A stretch of DNA of 64,000 bases from Neodiprion pinetum (taxonomy: Eukaryota > Arthropoda > Insecta > Hymenoptera > Diprionidae), in assembly GCF_021155775.2 (NCBI RefSeq), contig NC_060233.1, positions 38,285,077 to 38,349,076 of the forward strand, given 5' to 3'. Made by a program: the position numbers and the translations under genes. Within the stretch, counting starts at the first letter, position 1; every line of letters begins with the position of its first letter. Below are positions 1-9,199 of this stretch, piece after piece. The notes below the pieces were generated by a model. That model worked only from the letters and a program-made list of their open reading frames with translations, ran no database searches and had not been told where the DNA came from.

Positions 1-809
1 TGGAACGATGTGGTTTGAGATGAGGTCATAAACAACGCGAGCAGAGTGGCGTAACCTCCTTGAAGAGTGCGCGGGTAGAATGGCGCGGTGCGGCGGTTCC
101 GCCCGTCAATTCTTACCAATTGTTACCAATCAGAGTAATACGTGTCATTACGTGAGAAGCTGAGGAAGGCGAGGTGCACAGGCGGGTAGATGGGTCGGTA
201 GGTATAAAGTTTATGTATATATAAAAGGAGGAGGCTGCAACTCTCCTCGGCGCACGTTTGTAGTTCGTACCTACCTTGTACCGGCCTGATTGCACCGGTC
301 GTCGCATTAAGCGCAAGCTAATTGTTGGCATCGGTGAATACCTGAGTTAAATAGCTTCATACGAGCTTCCCGTCACCCCGCTCACTCTCGAAAGCTTCCC
401 TTAATTCCTGCTCATTACAAACGGTACCAACCCACCGCCTTGAAATGCTATGCCATTTATTTTTCACTATGTTATCTCGCCAAGTTGGCAGCTTCGCGGT
501 AAAGGCTCGTATTTGATCTCCTTTTCACCTACCGAAAACGGGTCACGTCTTAGTCCGTATTCGCAATGAAGAACTTGTCGTGTAACAACAACTTGAATTT
601 AATATGCGTTTCGTGCATGTGATATTGTGTGACTGTTAGGTATGTACTAATGAATGAAATAACGACGCGTAATTTAATGAACGCCGTGCTGTTGTAATTA
701 TAGGCCCCCTTAACGAGCGATTATTAACCTGTGTTTAAAACTACCGTATGTAAAATAATTATAATATACGAAACTGATCGTTCGTAATTAATGCATACGT
801 GTTGAGGCT
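1..809. other. No recognised gene; TATA-like site only
   Basis: No open frame here resembles a known protein. The one feature of note is an AT run containing TATATAAAAGG at about 217-227, followed by a GC-richer stretch in which a transcription start would lie near 247. No convincing initiator or coding exon follows, so this is at most a candidate core promoter. A short direct repeat TTACCAAT occurs twice near 115-130. Confidence 0.4.
216..228 (+). promoter_or_regulatory. Candidate TATA box
   Basis: The string TATATATAAAAGG matches the insect TATA consensus. Nothing recognisable as a transcript follows it, so the assignment rests on the motif alone and chance is a real alternative in AT-rich DNA. 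Confidence 0.2.
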
Positions 810-1032
810 ATGAACTGCGTCTTGCTGCGGCTTACCTACGCGACGAACAGCAGGAGCTCTTTTTGTAGAGCTGTCTTTTTACCTGCAGCCCTCGCATCCC
901 TGGCCCAACGGATACTTAATACGCTCTGCATTCATATTTGCATGTGTAACCGATTTCCCTGACGTAAAAGATGAGGCTAATTATTCTCAAGTCTCAATTT
1001 TTGTAGTCAATTGCAGCTTACAATTCTGCAGT

Positions 1033-1046
1033 AAAAAAAAAAAAAA
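1033..1046. repeat. Poly-A run (14)
   Basis: A single-base tract lies inside the weakly conserved middle of copy A. Copy B has no matching tract. Confidence 0.9.
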
Positions 1047-1269
1047 TCGTAAAATATAGTGAGTACTCGTGAAATTTCCTGTTAGAAATTTATAAAGGAC
1101 ATACGACAAAGTATGCCGCTGTAGTGTGGGGAAAATTTTTTCATTGAAAACAATTTTTAACGGCTGCAGTGGTAATCTAAGTAGAATCGCATCTCCGTAG
1201 TATAAAGATAAAGTTTTCAATACTTGCTGAATAGTCATAATCAAATTATTACGAAACCAGGTGCTTTGC

Positions 1270-1289
1270 GATAAGGATCTGAGGGAATT
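1270..1289 (+). promoter_or_regulatory. GATA plus kappaB-like half-site, copy A
   Basis: GATAA (1270-1274) and GGGAATT (1283-1289) are separated by 8 nt. The same pair with the same spacing and orientation is kept upstream of the intact lectin in copy B. The kappaB match is only to the GGGAATT half, because the following bases ACG break the consensus. Confidence 0.35.
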
Positions 1290-1453
1290 ACGAGCGATTA
1301 TGAGTAGCTAATGAGCCGCGGACTAAGTTCCAATTCTCTTATTGATAGTTCGGGAACAGTTAATTGTGTGAGAAGAAGTAGAAGAAATCTCCAATTTTTA
1401 CCGATTCCCCATTTTCACAAAAACGGCGACTACGTCGGCGACGTGCTAATTCA

Positions 1454-1664
1454 ATGTTGATTCTTGTACTGGCTGTCTTTCGTCCTCGTTAAGCTTTGTA
1501 TCCTTTGTAGTTCGATGACAGTTGCATGCAATTTCGAGTCCTGCAGCCAATTAAGGAACGATGGAGCCATTTATATTACTTACACCCCAGAAATCCGGTC
1601 TCAGGATGTATACTTTATTACAAGTTCCGACGAATGTAGAACGTTGCAGTACAAAAGCATGTGA
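1454..1664 (+). pseudogene. Broken copy of the small ORF at 7878
   Basis: An ATG at 1454 aligns with the ATG at 7878 in copy B. After nine similar codons, a deletion of about 20 nt relative to B shifts the frame and leads to TAA. Downstream, from about 1476, the B-like frame resumes. It includes a core of eleven residues, IYITYTPEIRS, identical in both copies; within those codons the two nucleotide differences (TAT/TAC, ACC/ACT) are both synonymous. A 3-nt length difference earlier in the alignment also preserves frame. I do not recognise the protein. The region may instead be non-coding sequence that happens to be conserved. Confidence 0.3.
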
Positions 1665-1970
1665 GACTATAATTTCCTTTCAAATAAATATTGAAGTTTG
1701 ACGCAACGGCTGCAGGATGTTTAGGATATCGCGAAGCGATAAGGGATCGTAATTGGATCGAATAATGTAACGTATCGTTTGTGACTACAATATTTCTCGT
1801 TCAGTGTAGAACGCGTATCTACAACGCACGGAATAGCATAACATTCCGTAATATTACGAAACGAAACTGCAATTACGGGCCGTTGGCACACGTGTAACAT
1901 CTATCATGGTCCAGTGCTGATAAAAAATGGTCTTATCGAGCTTCTGTCTCACAGCCAATTAATTATCTCA

Positions 1971-3030
1971 GACCTAATACCGAACCGGAATACTTATGCA
2001 CGGCTAAGAAAGTATGCTGTTACAACTATAACAGTGCCGAGCACCGTAATGTTGTATGCGTCTATGGCGCAAGTGACACGTATTAATACCATCAGAATTT
2101 ACTGTCGCCTCATATTAGAACGCAAGTCGACATGATTTACATGCAATGTTCACCTAACACGCGAAATGTATATCACTGCTCTGAATTATCCATTTCATAA
2201 CATAACTACTTACTTTTCCCAGACCGATCGTAATTATTAGTTCTAATAACCCGTTGGAAATATCGTGAGAAAAAATTGGAACCATCCTCGGAAGGTAAAT
2301 GCAGTGCACGCATATATACGAGAGGTTGCAAATAAAAATAATCGCGTTTTAAGAATTGGCGAATACTTTTTTCAGCATTACCGTTAAGATTTCAGCCTTC
2401 GTTAACAGTGAGAAAAAGTGGTCCCAGCCTTGCCGTGTGTACCTAAAGAGATTATAGAGATGCTGGAGAGAGGTGGGTATGTGGTAAGAAGGGTTGATGG
2501 TAACGCAGCACGATTGAGTCTAGACACCAGGATGCACCGGCGGCGTCTGGACGACTCACGCTCGGTTTCATGGACCTATATTTTTCGGTATTTAAATTTT
2601 TACGCGTGCATATATGTGCGTGCCTTCGCATCGGAGGTAGTGAGCACCTTCCGTATACGTGCAGAGGCATGCAGAGGATAAGTGCAGCGACTACCGCGCT
2701 TCTCCCCAATTACTCGCCTCTACCAAATCCATATAGATATATTATTTATAGGTATTACATAGGTATACATATATTTCTCTTCTACATTACATTAGCATAT
2801 CACGCAGTCAACTTGTACAGCCGTATTTTATACGGGGTGATCATTTTTATAGAGTATACGAAAGAGTGTAGGAGCATGGAAAATGAGCGTGGAATTTTTA
2901 TTCAAATTGGAAATTATGACTACTTAGTTTCCTTTCGTCATTTTTAAGGTTAAAGTTCTTCTCTGTAATTGGAATCTTATATATATATATATATATATTT
3001 TTTTTTTTTTGATATTCAACTTTGATCGAA
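1971..3030. other. No gene seen
   Basis: No recognisable coding sequence. A 125-codon open frame at 2570-2947 has no family features and sits in AT-rich sequence. The stretch ends with an AT microsatellite and a T run. Confidence 0.4.
2978..3010. repeat. (TA)n microsatellite followed by T13
   Basis: About ten TA units are directly followed by a run of thirteen T. This is an ordinary simple repeat. Confidence 0.9.
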
Positions 3031-4330
3031 GCCCGAGTTACACTCCAAGCCCAGTTGCATGAAGATGATTGGAGTTATCTTTCAAAGTACCTACGTCAAG
3101 CCTTGTAAATTCATGTTGAATGTTGCACTTCCAGTTACATGTGACATATAAATTTACTTAATGAGATTTAAACTGCTTTGAAGTATTATATCTGTGGGCG
3201 TTTGAAATTTTCAAGTCATTGGAAGTGACTTGTTGATAGCAGGCTTAAAGCGACTGGAAGTCACTTGTAGTAGTCTGAGTCCACCCGAGTCGAAATTTAG
3301 CGTCTACTTCAAACCCTACGTGGGAGTTCCTACGGAGGACTTACAGATAGTGAAGTATCTTCTATTTCATTGCAATATTAGGCCTTTCTTAGACGCTAAA
3401 AATCTCCGAAATTTGCCGACTTACCACGTTTAGGCTCAAAGTAGGGTGTGTTTAGAACGTTCTTTATATCTTCAGAGGTAGGGTTACACCTGCTTGTTTG
3501 AAACCCTCCCTTAACGGTCAAAACTCTACTCCGAGGATAAAGTCCCTCGATTTTGATTGAAATACAAAAATAACAAACAAAAAATACGATTAAAACTTAT
3601 AAAATCGAACGAAAGTCCCAATGAATAGAAATTGCTTTACACGTGCGTTTAATTCTATTTTCCGTTTTTTTTTACATAATTATAATCCAGATATGTGATA
3701 AACGATTAATTTGTAAATTAGGTTTTTATATTTATTGTCAGTGACACAAATTTATAGTTCATAAGTATCATCTAATTCCAGTCTACTGTATTCATAAATT
3801 GTGGAATTTTGGGTTTCTATCAACTTGAAGCTCCTTTCGTTGAAAGGGTTTTTGTATTCATACGAATGTTGAAGACGATACAATTGGAATGCAGTGCTTA
3901 ACTTTCAAACGTTATTAAAGCTGATCAAAGTTATGTCGAAATAGCCATTGGATTGTTTGCTGTGAACACTTGCATGTCGCTGTAATAATATATCCATAGA
4001 GGAGGAGTTACAGGTCCAATGGAGGAACTGTAGAATGAAAAACGTCAAAATATAGGTTCAATCGTATTCTGAGAGCGTTAAAATAGACTCTGATACTTTA
4101 ATTTTTAATAGTTGGAAGTTGGATGTAAGGTTTGTACATCAATTTTCAAGTGTTAGAGGGTCAATGTAGGATTTCTAGGTTCAGTTTCCTTCAAAGTAAG
4201 TTTATTCGAACCTTTGCAGGGTTAAATGTAGACGCTAAATTTCGACCAGGTCATATAAAACTCGTTTTTAGTCTTTCGAATTCGTCAATATGCTCCAATC
4301 GAAAAATCGAAAAGCAAAGAGATCAGTACA
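3031..4330. repeat. Cluster of decayed inverted repeats, possible old transposon
   Basis: The 30-nt stretch 3288-3317 is the reverse complement of 4218-4247 at 26 of 30 positions, with a 19-nt perfect core. The 11-mer TTTAGCGTCTA from that core appears a third time, inverted, at 3390-3400. Related CTGGAAGT/ACTTCCAG words recur in both orientations at 3128-3136, 3222-3229 and 3253-3260, and CAAGTCA...TGACTTG forms a local hairpin near 3212-3233. No transposase frame is visible. A nested, eroded non-autonomous DNA element or an old satellite would give this picture. Confidence 0.45.
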
Positions 4331-4452
4331 GTGATTCAATTGGTCAGTTAACAGCATTGCTTTAACATTTCATGGAAAATGGATGCACTGGTTTACAATC
4401 CCTACGTTCCTATGTACGATACGGGGTGAAAACAACACTGCTTAAAAAAGAC

Positions 4453-4470
4453 CACCCTGTACACAGGGTG
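4453..4470. mobile_element. Transposon-terminus-like palindrome
   Basis: CACCCTGT and its exact reverse complement ACAGGGTG are separated by only AC. Words of the type ACAGGGTG are common at the ends of short DNA transposons in arthropods (from memory, not checked). Two ends abutting would be expected from a head-to-head remnant or an internal deletion. A simple chance palindrome remains possible. Confidence 0.25.
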
Positions 4471-4585
4471 AATGGAATAACGTGAACAAGGTAGGTAGGT
4501 ACGTACATGCAGGGTAGCCGCGAAGCAGGATGGAAAAGAAATCGAAACGCAAGTCGGAGCCGCAGCGTCGTAGACAGGAACGGTG

Positions 4586-4645
4586 TGGAGAGGAGAAGAG
4601 AGGAGAAGAGAGGAGAAGAGAGGAGAAGAGAGGAGAGAAAGAGAG
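4586..4645. repeat. AGGAGAAGAG minisatellite
   Basis: Four exact tandem copies of a 10-mer occupy 4591-4630, with degenerate flanking units. It is purely purine on the plus strand, so it could form non-B DNA. No gene overlaps it. Confidence 0.85.
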
Positions 4646-4700
4646 TCGATGCGTTCGCGGTGCATCGCGTGGCTCGGTGGTTAACCACGCCCCTTTAGAC

Positions 4701-5430
4701 AGCCGGCAGCCAACAATTAAGATTTGATCGGCAAAAATGGTCGAACCAAAATGGCGTCGGCGTGCGCATACGTAATGCCCTGTTCAACGCAAACGCCGGA
4801 TACATCTCTGCGGGTATTTTTCTTGCCACACAACCAAGAATCCCGTGCAGCTCGGTCAGACGGCGATTACGTACCTTGTACAGATATTCCAACTTTTCAC
4901 ATCGGTTTTTCACGCTTGATCGACTCATGTACTCCTCTGTCCTCGAGCTGAGAAAATTAGCAGGACGTGAAATGCCTTACTGTGTTTTTTCGAACACCTT
5001 CGGTACGATTTTCGTTTTCAAATTACACACTGTGTTACGATATCTCGCAGATGAGCCCTGCTTTGATTCGTCCGAATCAAGCTTCTTTGGCATTCTTGGG
5101 AAGTTTCACCAACTTGGCGTAAAGGAATGGGGGTTGAATCGCAGCACGCTCTCTGTACTTTTAGCGTTGAAGATCGTGTTTCCGGCGGTATTGAAATTGC
5201 AACAGCGTTCTAGGTCGGGTACGGGTCACGACATAAGCATGAGGCTCTGATCACGGGGTCGTCGAGCTACCAGGTTTACTCCTTACGAAAGCCCTCATCA
5301 GACTAATGCACCTACCTCAATCACGGCCCGCTCCATCGTACCCCTCGTACCACATTTTTCCATAAAAATATCGTTCCCTCAATTACCCCGATCAGAATCA
5401 TGAGAAATGGGGAAAAAATCCAGGGGTGAA
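4701..5430. other. No supported gene; 162-codon open frame
   Basis: A plus-strand frame at 4762-5250 is open for 162 codons but has no signal peptide, domain or repeat that I recognise, and no counterpart in copy A. I treat it as chance. An ATG frame at 5407-5712 runs into the duplicated flank and begins with a hydrophobic segment, but its frame is not preserved against copy A. Confidence 0.4.
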
Positions 5431-6173
5431 GTACGATATCGCTTGCAAGGAGCATTGAGCAGCACTCTTTTTATAGCTGCTTTTTCACCTGCAGCTTTCG
5501 CATTCCCAGCCAAACAGATATTTGACAATATGATCTGCATAATTCATATATGTGTAACTAATCCAGCTAATATAAAATATGAGCTTATTTCTTTCTACTT
5601 CATGATTTTTGTTGATTTGTATATACATTTTGTAGATTCTCGCGTATTACAATTTTTAATAACAAAAATCATGCGCACAATCAAGAAGAACGTCACGGAG
5701 GCATTTGAATAAATCGATCGATTGATTTTTGATTTAAAGAAAAAAGACAGCACGGAGAAGAAAAATAAAATTTAAGTGAAAAATCAATGTCTGCATACAA
5801 TTACGTCCATTTGGTTCAACTATGTTCGTGCAAACAATGGTGAGGATATTTGTGTTTGTGAAAAAGAACCTGATCAATAAATTTTTTTCGGCAAATGTGC
5901 TTCATTTAAATTATATCGTACAAATATAACAGGTGTCGGTGAATTTTGTCGTTTCAAAAATTTTCCTGTTTACATATTGTAAAGAGAATACGATAAATTA
6001 AGTAGATATGATATCGTACCAAGAATTTCTGAGGAAAAAAATATTTCAACGTCTGGAGTGACGATCAAAGATATATCCCGCATCATTTCGGTACAGATAA
6101 GAGAACTACCCAGAATTACAAAAATATTAATAAACAAACTATTACGAAACCTCGTGACCTGCAGCTGCCTTGT

Positions 6174-6193
6174 GATAAACTCATGCGGGAATT
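6174..6193 (+). promoter_or_regulatory. GATA plus kappaB-like half-site upstream of lectin
   Basis: GATAA (6174-6178) and GGGAATT (6187-6193) lie about 150-170 nt before the lectin start codon, 8 nt apart. Spacing and orientation are identical in copy A, while flanking bases differ. Closely spaced GATA and Rel/kappaB sites are a known feature of insect immune promoters. The full ten-base kappaB consensus is not met (GGGAATTGGC), so Relish/Dif binding is inference. Confidence 0.4.
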
Positions 6194-6227
6194 GGCAGTG
6201 ATTATGAGTGTCTAATGAGCTGTAGAC

Positions 6228-6306
6228 TCAGTTACAATTCTCTCGCTGATAGTTTGGGAACAGCTATTTGCGTAAAGAGAAGAAGAAGAAGACGAAACTT
6301 TCAGTC
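6228..6306 (+). promoter_or_regulatory. Two candidate initiators for the lectin
   Basis: TCAGTT at 6228-6233 and TCAGTC at 6301-6306 match the arthropod initiator. No TATA box lies 30 nt upstream of either. In copy A the corresponding bases read TAAGTT and CCAATT, so neither initiator is intact there. Confidence 0.25.
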
Positions 6307-6341
6307 TTTACCGTGTCTCCGTGTCCACAAAAACGGCTACT

Positions 6342-6590
6342 ATGTCTGTAGCCATCCAAGTTTTGCTCTGCTTCACACTGACCCTGATCCAACAAGGATC
6401 CTGCAATACCACCAACATCTGGGTCTACAATAATCCAACAATCGGTGAGTGTTTTAAACGAGAAATGCAAACTTGTATACAAGTGATTATATTTGAAAAA
6501 TGTCCAAAAATGGTCAACATCTGTGCGAAGCAGTGTCGAATGGCTTATCCGAAAAATGAGAAAAACTTGAAGGACCACTTGAAATCTTGA
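6342..6590 (+). CDS. Intron-1 read-through form: small cysteine-rich secreted protein
   Basis: If intron 1 is not removed, the frame continues past 6444 to TGA at 6588-6590, giving 82 residues with the same signal peptide. The intronic part holds five cysteines spaced C-x7-C-x8-C-x6-C-x3-C. Its end, M-x3-C-x3-C, has the spacing of ShK-like (ShKT) domains, although the sixth cysteine of that fold is Ala here and the loop before the Met is short. No polyadenylation signal lies between the stop and exon 2, so this would be a retained-intron transcript. Chance enrichment of cysteine in an intron is the main alternative. Confidence 0.3.
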   Translation: MSVAIQVLLCFTLTLIQQGSCNTTNIWVYNNPTIGECFKREMQTCIQVIIFEKCPKMVNICAKQCRMAYPKNEKNLKDHLKS

Positions 6591-7273
6591 TCCTCAATTG
6601 CGCAATTTGAAACGTTGAGGTGTTGGACGTTTCGGACCTTATACTGAGATTCGACGTTAGTTTTTAAAACATAATTTTATACATAATATTTTTATCATTC
6701 CGTACAGTTTACACGACCGAAAATTCAGCGATGCCGTGGATCCGGCGAGGAAGCGGCGAATCAGCGAACCGAAGAAACGATTACACGTAACTGCTCATCG
6801 CATGATTCAAAGCCTTGCACTTTTTATTTTTTTCAACGTTTTATAACCGTCATTTTTGTAATTTTATTAGATACCCGTCAGGCGCTGCTTCTGGGTACAA
6901 GGTTCACACTGAAGCGGTTCTTTGGCCGAAAGCTCGTAAAATTTGCGCCGATGAAGGCGGTCATTTAGCCATTTTAAACTCCGTGGCCGAGGCGAACATG
7001 GTGACGGAAATCTTCAAGAAATCGGAACCAATTATTGGGTCAGATTGGCCCGATTTTGTCAGCATTGGTTTTCACTGTCTCTTCGAACCAGACGTGCAGT
7101 TCGTCACCATTCATGACCAGACGTTGGAAAAGGCTGGATATAATCAGTGGATGCCAGGCCGGCCTATAGTTGACGGTACGCGACACTACGGATCTCTCCA
7201 TATGACCGGCAAGCTCAACAATCACGGTACAATCAGTCCGTTAGGCTTTATATGCGAGCTCCCGATTCATTGA
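6342..7273 (+). CDS. Secreted C-type lectin-like protein, three exons
   Basis: Exons are 6342-6444, 6708-6786 and 6871-7273, giving 194 residues. Donors GTGAGT and GTAACT and acceptors CAG and TAG keep frame (phases 1 and 2). Residues 1 to about 21 are a signal peptide, and Asn22 begins an N-T-T glycosylation sequon. Exon 2 encodes a polar linker ending NDY. The C-type lectin-like domain (about 62-194) shows W79, ARKIC (Cys86), the GGHLAILNS helix region, IGFH at 126-129 and the terminal FICELP (Cys189). Cys86 and Cys189 would form the outer disulfide. The inner pair is gone, with Tyr167 and Thr181 in those places, and the usual QPD/QPN triplet reads RPI, so calcium-dependent sugar binding is doubtful. 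The family (hemolymph LPS-binding protein-like in Hymenoptera) is linked to innate immunity; the role here is inferred. I chose the ATG at 6342 because the frame further upstream begins only with GTG. Confidence 0.85.
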
Positions 7274-7877
7274 CCTGCAAGCTTAACCCCAAATAAAATG
7301 AAAGTAATGAAGATAATGTATATATCCTGCCGCTGCGACATACGAGTTGATTATTCATTTTTGTACACTTGAAAAAAATAATAAATAAAATTTCGTCTTA
7401 GCAACAAAATTTCAGGGTTAATATATATCCGACCGATGGGTTACGTGCCACGTCAAACAATGACAACGAAATATGCCATTGTGAAGTGACAGGCTGATTC
7501 AATGGTGTTACAAAGAGTATTTTGCCAGTTCATCAAATTTTTTTTATAGCCTTACGCTGTAAAATATCGTTGGATAGCGATAATAAATTAGTAGCTCTCG
7601 TGATTTCGTAAATTTTACCAATCTTTATCTACGCAATAGTTTAATGAACAGCATGAAGCGACTTAGACGAATCTACCAGAGTAATATTTCATTGAATTAA
7701 CTAAATTAATATTGGGATGTCGTATTTATAAGTATATTGTAGGTGCTCAATTACTTTCTGTTGCAATTTTGGAAGAATTATTTCATTAATTTTAGTATTT
7801 ACAATAAAATTTTGTGTTTCTACGGGAAAATTTTCTACAAAATGCGTCTAAAAATTGATTTTGCTTAAAAAAGGAAA
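7274..7877 (+). other. Lectin 3' UTR and spacer
   Basis: AATAAA occurs at 7292-7297, only 19 nt after the stop, and again at 7380-7389 in two overlapping copies. The remainder is AT-rich without recognisable coding. This block is absent from copy A. Confidence 0.6.
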
Positions 7878-8087
7878 ATGTTTTCTCTGGGTGTACTGGC
7901 GCTGCTTCCTTTCTATCCCTTGTCTTTCATTCCTGTTAAGCTTGATGTTTATTGTGGTTCGATGAGTGCCAACAGTTTCAAGTCCCGTACCCAATTAGGA
8001 AACGATGTATCCATTTACATTACTTACACTCCAGAAATCCGGTCTCTAAATATAGGCATTATAAACTCCGGTCTAGAAGTCTACTGA
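7878..8087 (+). CDS. Small ORF, possible secreted peptide (69 residues), unknown
   Basis: An ATG in good context (AAAATG) opens a 69-residue frame with a hydrophobic N-terminus (about residues 2-20) that could act as a signal peptide or anchor. One cysteine (Cys26) is present. The segment at about 46-56, IYITYTPEIRS, is identical in copy A, with only synonymous base changes between copies. AATAAA follows at 8213-8218. I recognise no family. It lies about 600 nt after the lectin on the same strand and is part of the duplicated unit. Copy A's version is frameshifted. It could also be an exon of a longer transcript, or not translated. Confidence 0.25.
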   Translation: MFSLGVLALLPFYPLSFIPVKLDVYCGSMSANSFKSRTQLGNDVSIYITYTPEIRSLNIGIINSGLEVY

Positions 8088-8430
8088 CTATAGGTCAGTG
8101 CAAAAGCATATAAAGTCATAATACCCCATCAAAAGCAGATTCATGTTTACTTGGAAACTGTAACAAGTATAGGACATCGTAGAGTGATAAGCGATCGTAT
8201 TTGAATTGGGTAAATAAAATATTTCTTACACAGTGTAAAACGTGTATGACACGTTATCAATCACATATTCATGATATGATACTGTAATCACGGGTCGTTG
8301 GAGCATGTTTAACTTATACCATGTTTCAGTGCTGATAAAAATGTTGGATCTCAGTGGCTGGAGCTTATTGCAGTTGCAGATCTTATCGAGCTTCTGTCTC
8401 GTAGTTAATTAATTCAGCTTTGATTATGCC

Positions 8431-9199
8431 TAAATCAAATGATTTGCCGCGATTGCACGAGTTTTCAGAAATAATTTTTTACAACCAAGTGCACCTAGGT
8501 TATTTTAACAGTGGTTTGTCGTTGACAAGGACATACAAGATGCCCAAGTACAATTGGCGCGAACGATTTAACCGCAACATTCTGCGTCGAAATTCTTATC
8601 AAGTTATCCAACGTGCCCGTGCACCGGAACCGAGATGCCACACGCAGAGATGAGTGCGGCACTAAAGACTTCTCGTTTAAGACATGAATATACACGAAAG
8701 GCGATTGCGCGTGGTTACACATAGGTAAGTAATGCCACGTAAGGTCCGGATTTGTATGTCTGATTACATGCATGGTTTGATGGATGTAAGTGCAAAATCT
8801 ACCAGGCGTGTAATTACCGGTTTCACGTAGAACGCCTGTCATAAAAACTCACGACTATATATACACCCGCCTGTCTATCTCGTGGTACTTGAGGATCCGC
8901 AGCCCACAAGGATCAGATCCTCCTTAACTTACGGGCAGGCGGCCAAGTAGCTGCGGGTACCGCATACGACCGTGTCCGCACAGTTAACTGCAAAGGTACG
9001 CGTATAGCGCTAAGGAGAATTTCTTCCGATCCTTTTTCCCAGCTCTAGCTACTTGAATATACCTATAACATTACTTACTTGCCGAGTATAATCGGTGCGT
9101 GCGCCTTGCCGATAACTGCCGAAGGTATAATTACCGCTGTACGATCCGCCTAAGAAGATTGAGCTTTTACGAATTGTTCATTCTGCGGTCGTCGGAACG
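8431..9199. other. No recognised gene
   Basis: A basic 76-codon ATG frame at 8426-8653 has no family features and no counterpart in copy A. A TATATATA run (8856-8863) is followed by an imperfect GAGGATC...GATCCTC inverted repeat (about 8890-8920). A GTAAGT donor-like string at 8725 has no upstream open exon that I can support. Confidence 0.35.

Larger units (their letters stand above)
840..1970 (+). repeat. Duplicated segment, copy A (lectin body missing)
   Basis: Three blocks align in order with copy B. About 840-960 matches 5443-5575 (shared CTCTTTTT, ACCTGCAGC and TGTGTAAC landmarks). About 1245-1450 matches 6146-6355 (shared ATTACGAAACC, GATTATGAGT, AATGAGC and CACAAAAACGGC). About 1453-1970 matches 7875-8430 (shared ACTTACAC-CCAGAAATCCGG, AGTGCTGATAAAAA and TCTTATCGAGCTTCTGTCTC). 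The intervening 1.5 kb of copy B, holding the whole lectin body, is absent here. The base aligned with the lectin start codon is ACG instead of ATG. The simplest reading is a tandem duplication followed by deletion of the gene from copy A. Insertion into B is less likely, because A retains the lectin 5' leader. Confidence 0.8.
4331..4700. other. Palindrome and purine minisatellite, no gene
   Basis: This stretch contains the CACCCTGT/ACAGGGTG palindrome (4453-4470) and the AGGAGAAGAG array (about 4586-4645), described separately. Open frames on either strand here are low-complexity read-throughs of the purine array. Confidence 0.5.
5431..8430 (+). repeat. Duplicated segment, copy B (contains the lectin)
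   Basis: This copy matches copy A in three ordered blocks: about 5443-5575, 6146-6355 and 7875-8430. It additionally holds the complete lectin gene and its 3' spacer. Divergence between copies is substantial, with many substitutions and small indels, so the duplication is not recent. B also has an extra stretch of roughly 30-40 nt near 8345-8385 that A lacks. Confidence 0.8.

Noticed and set aside
5407..5712. 101-codon frame with hydrophobic start
   Set aside because: Against copy A the alignment contains a 2-nt length change that breaks frame, and the later part is low-complexity hydrophobic.
6321..6341. Upstream extension of the lectin frame
   Set aside because: It begins with GTG, not ATG, and would place seven polar residues before the signal peptide. 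The ATG at 6342 is the sensible start.
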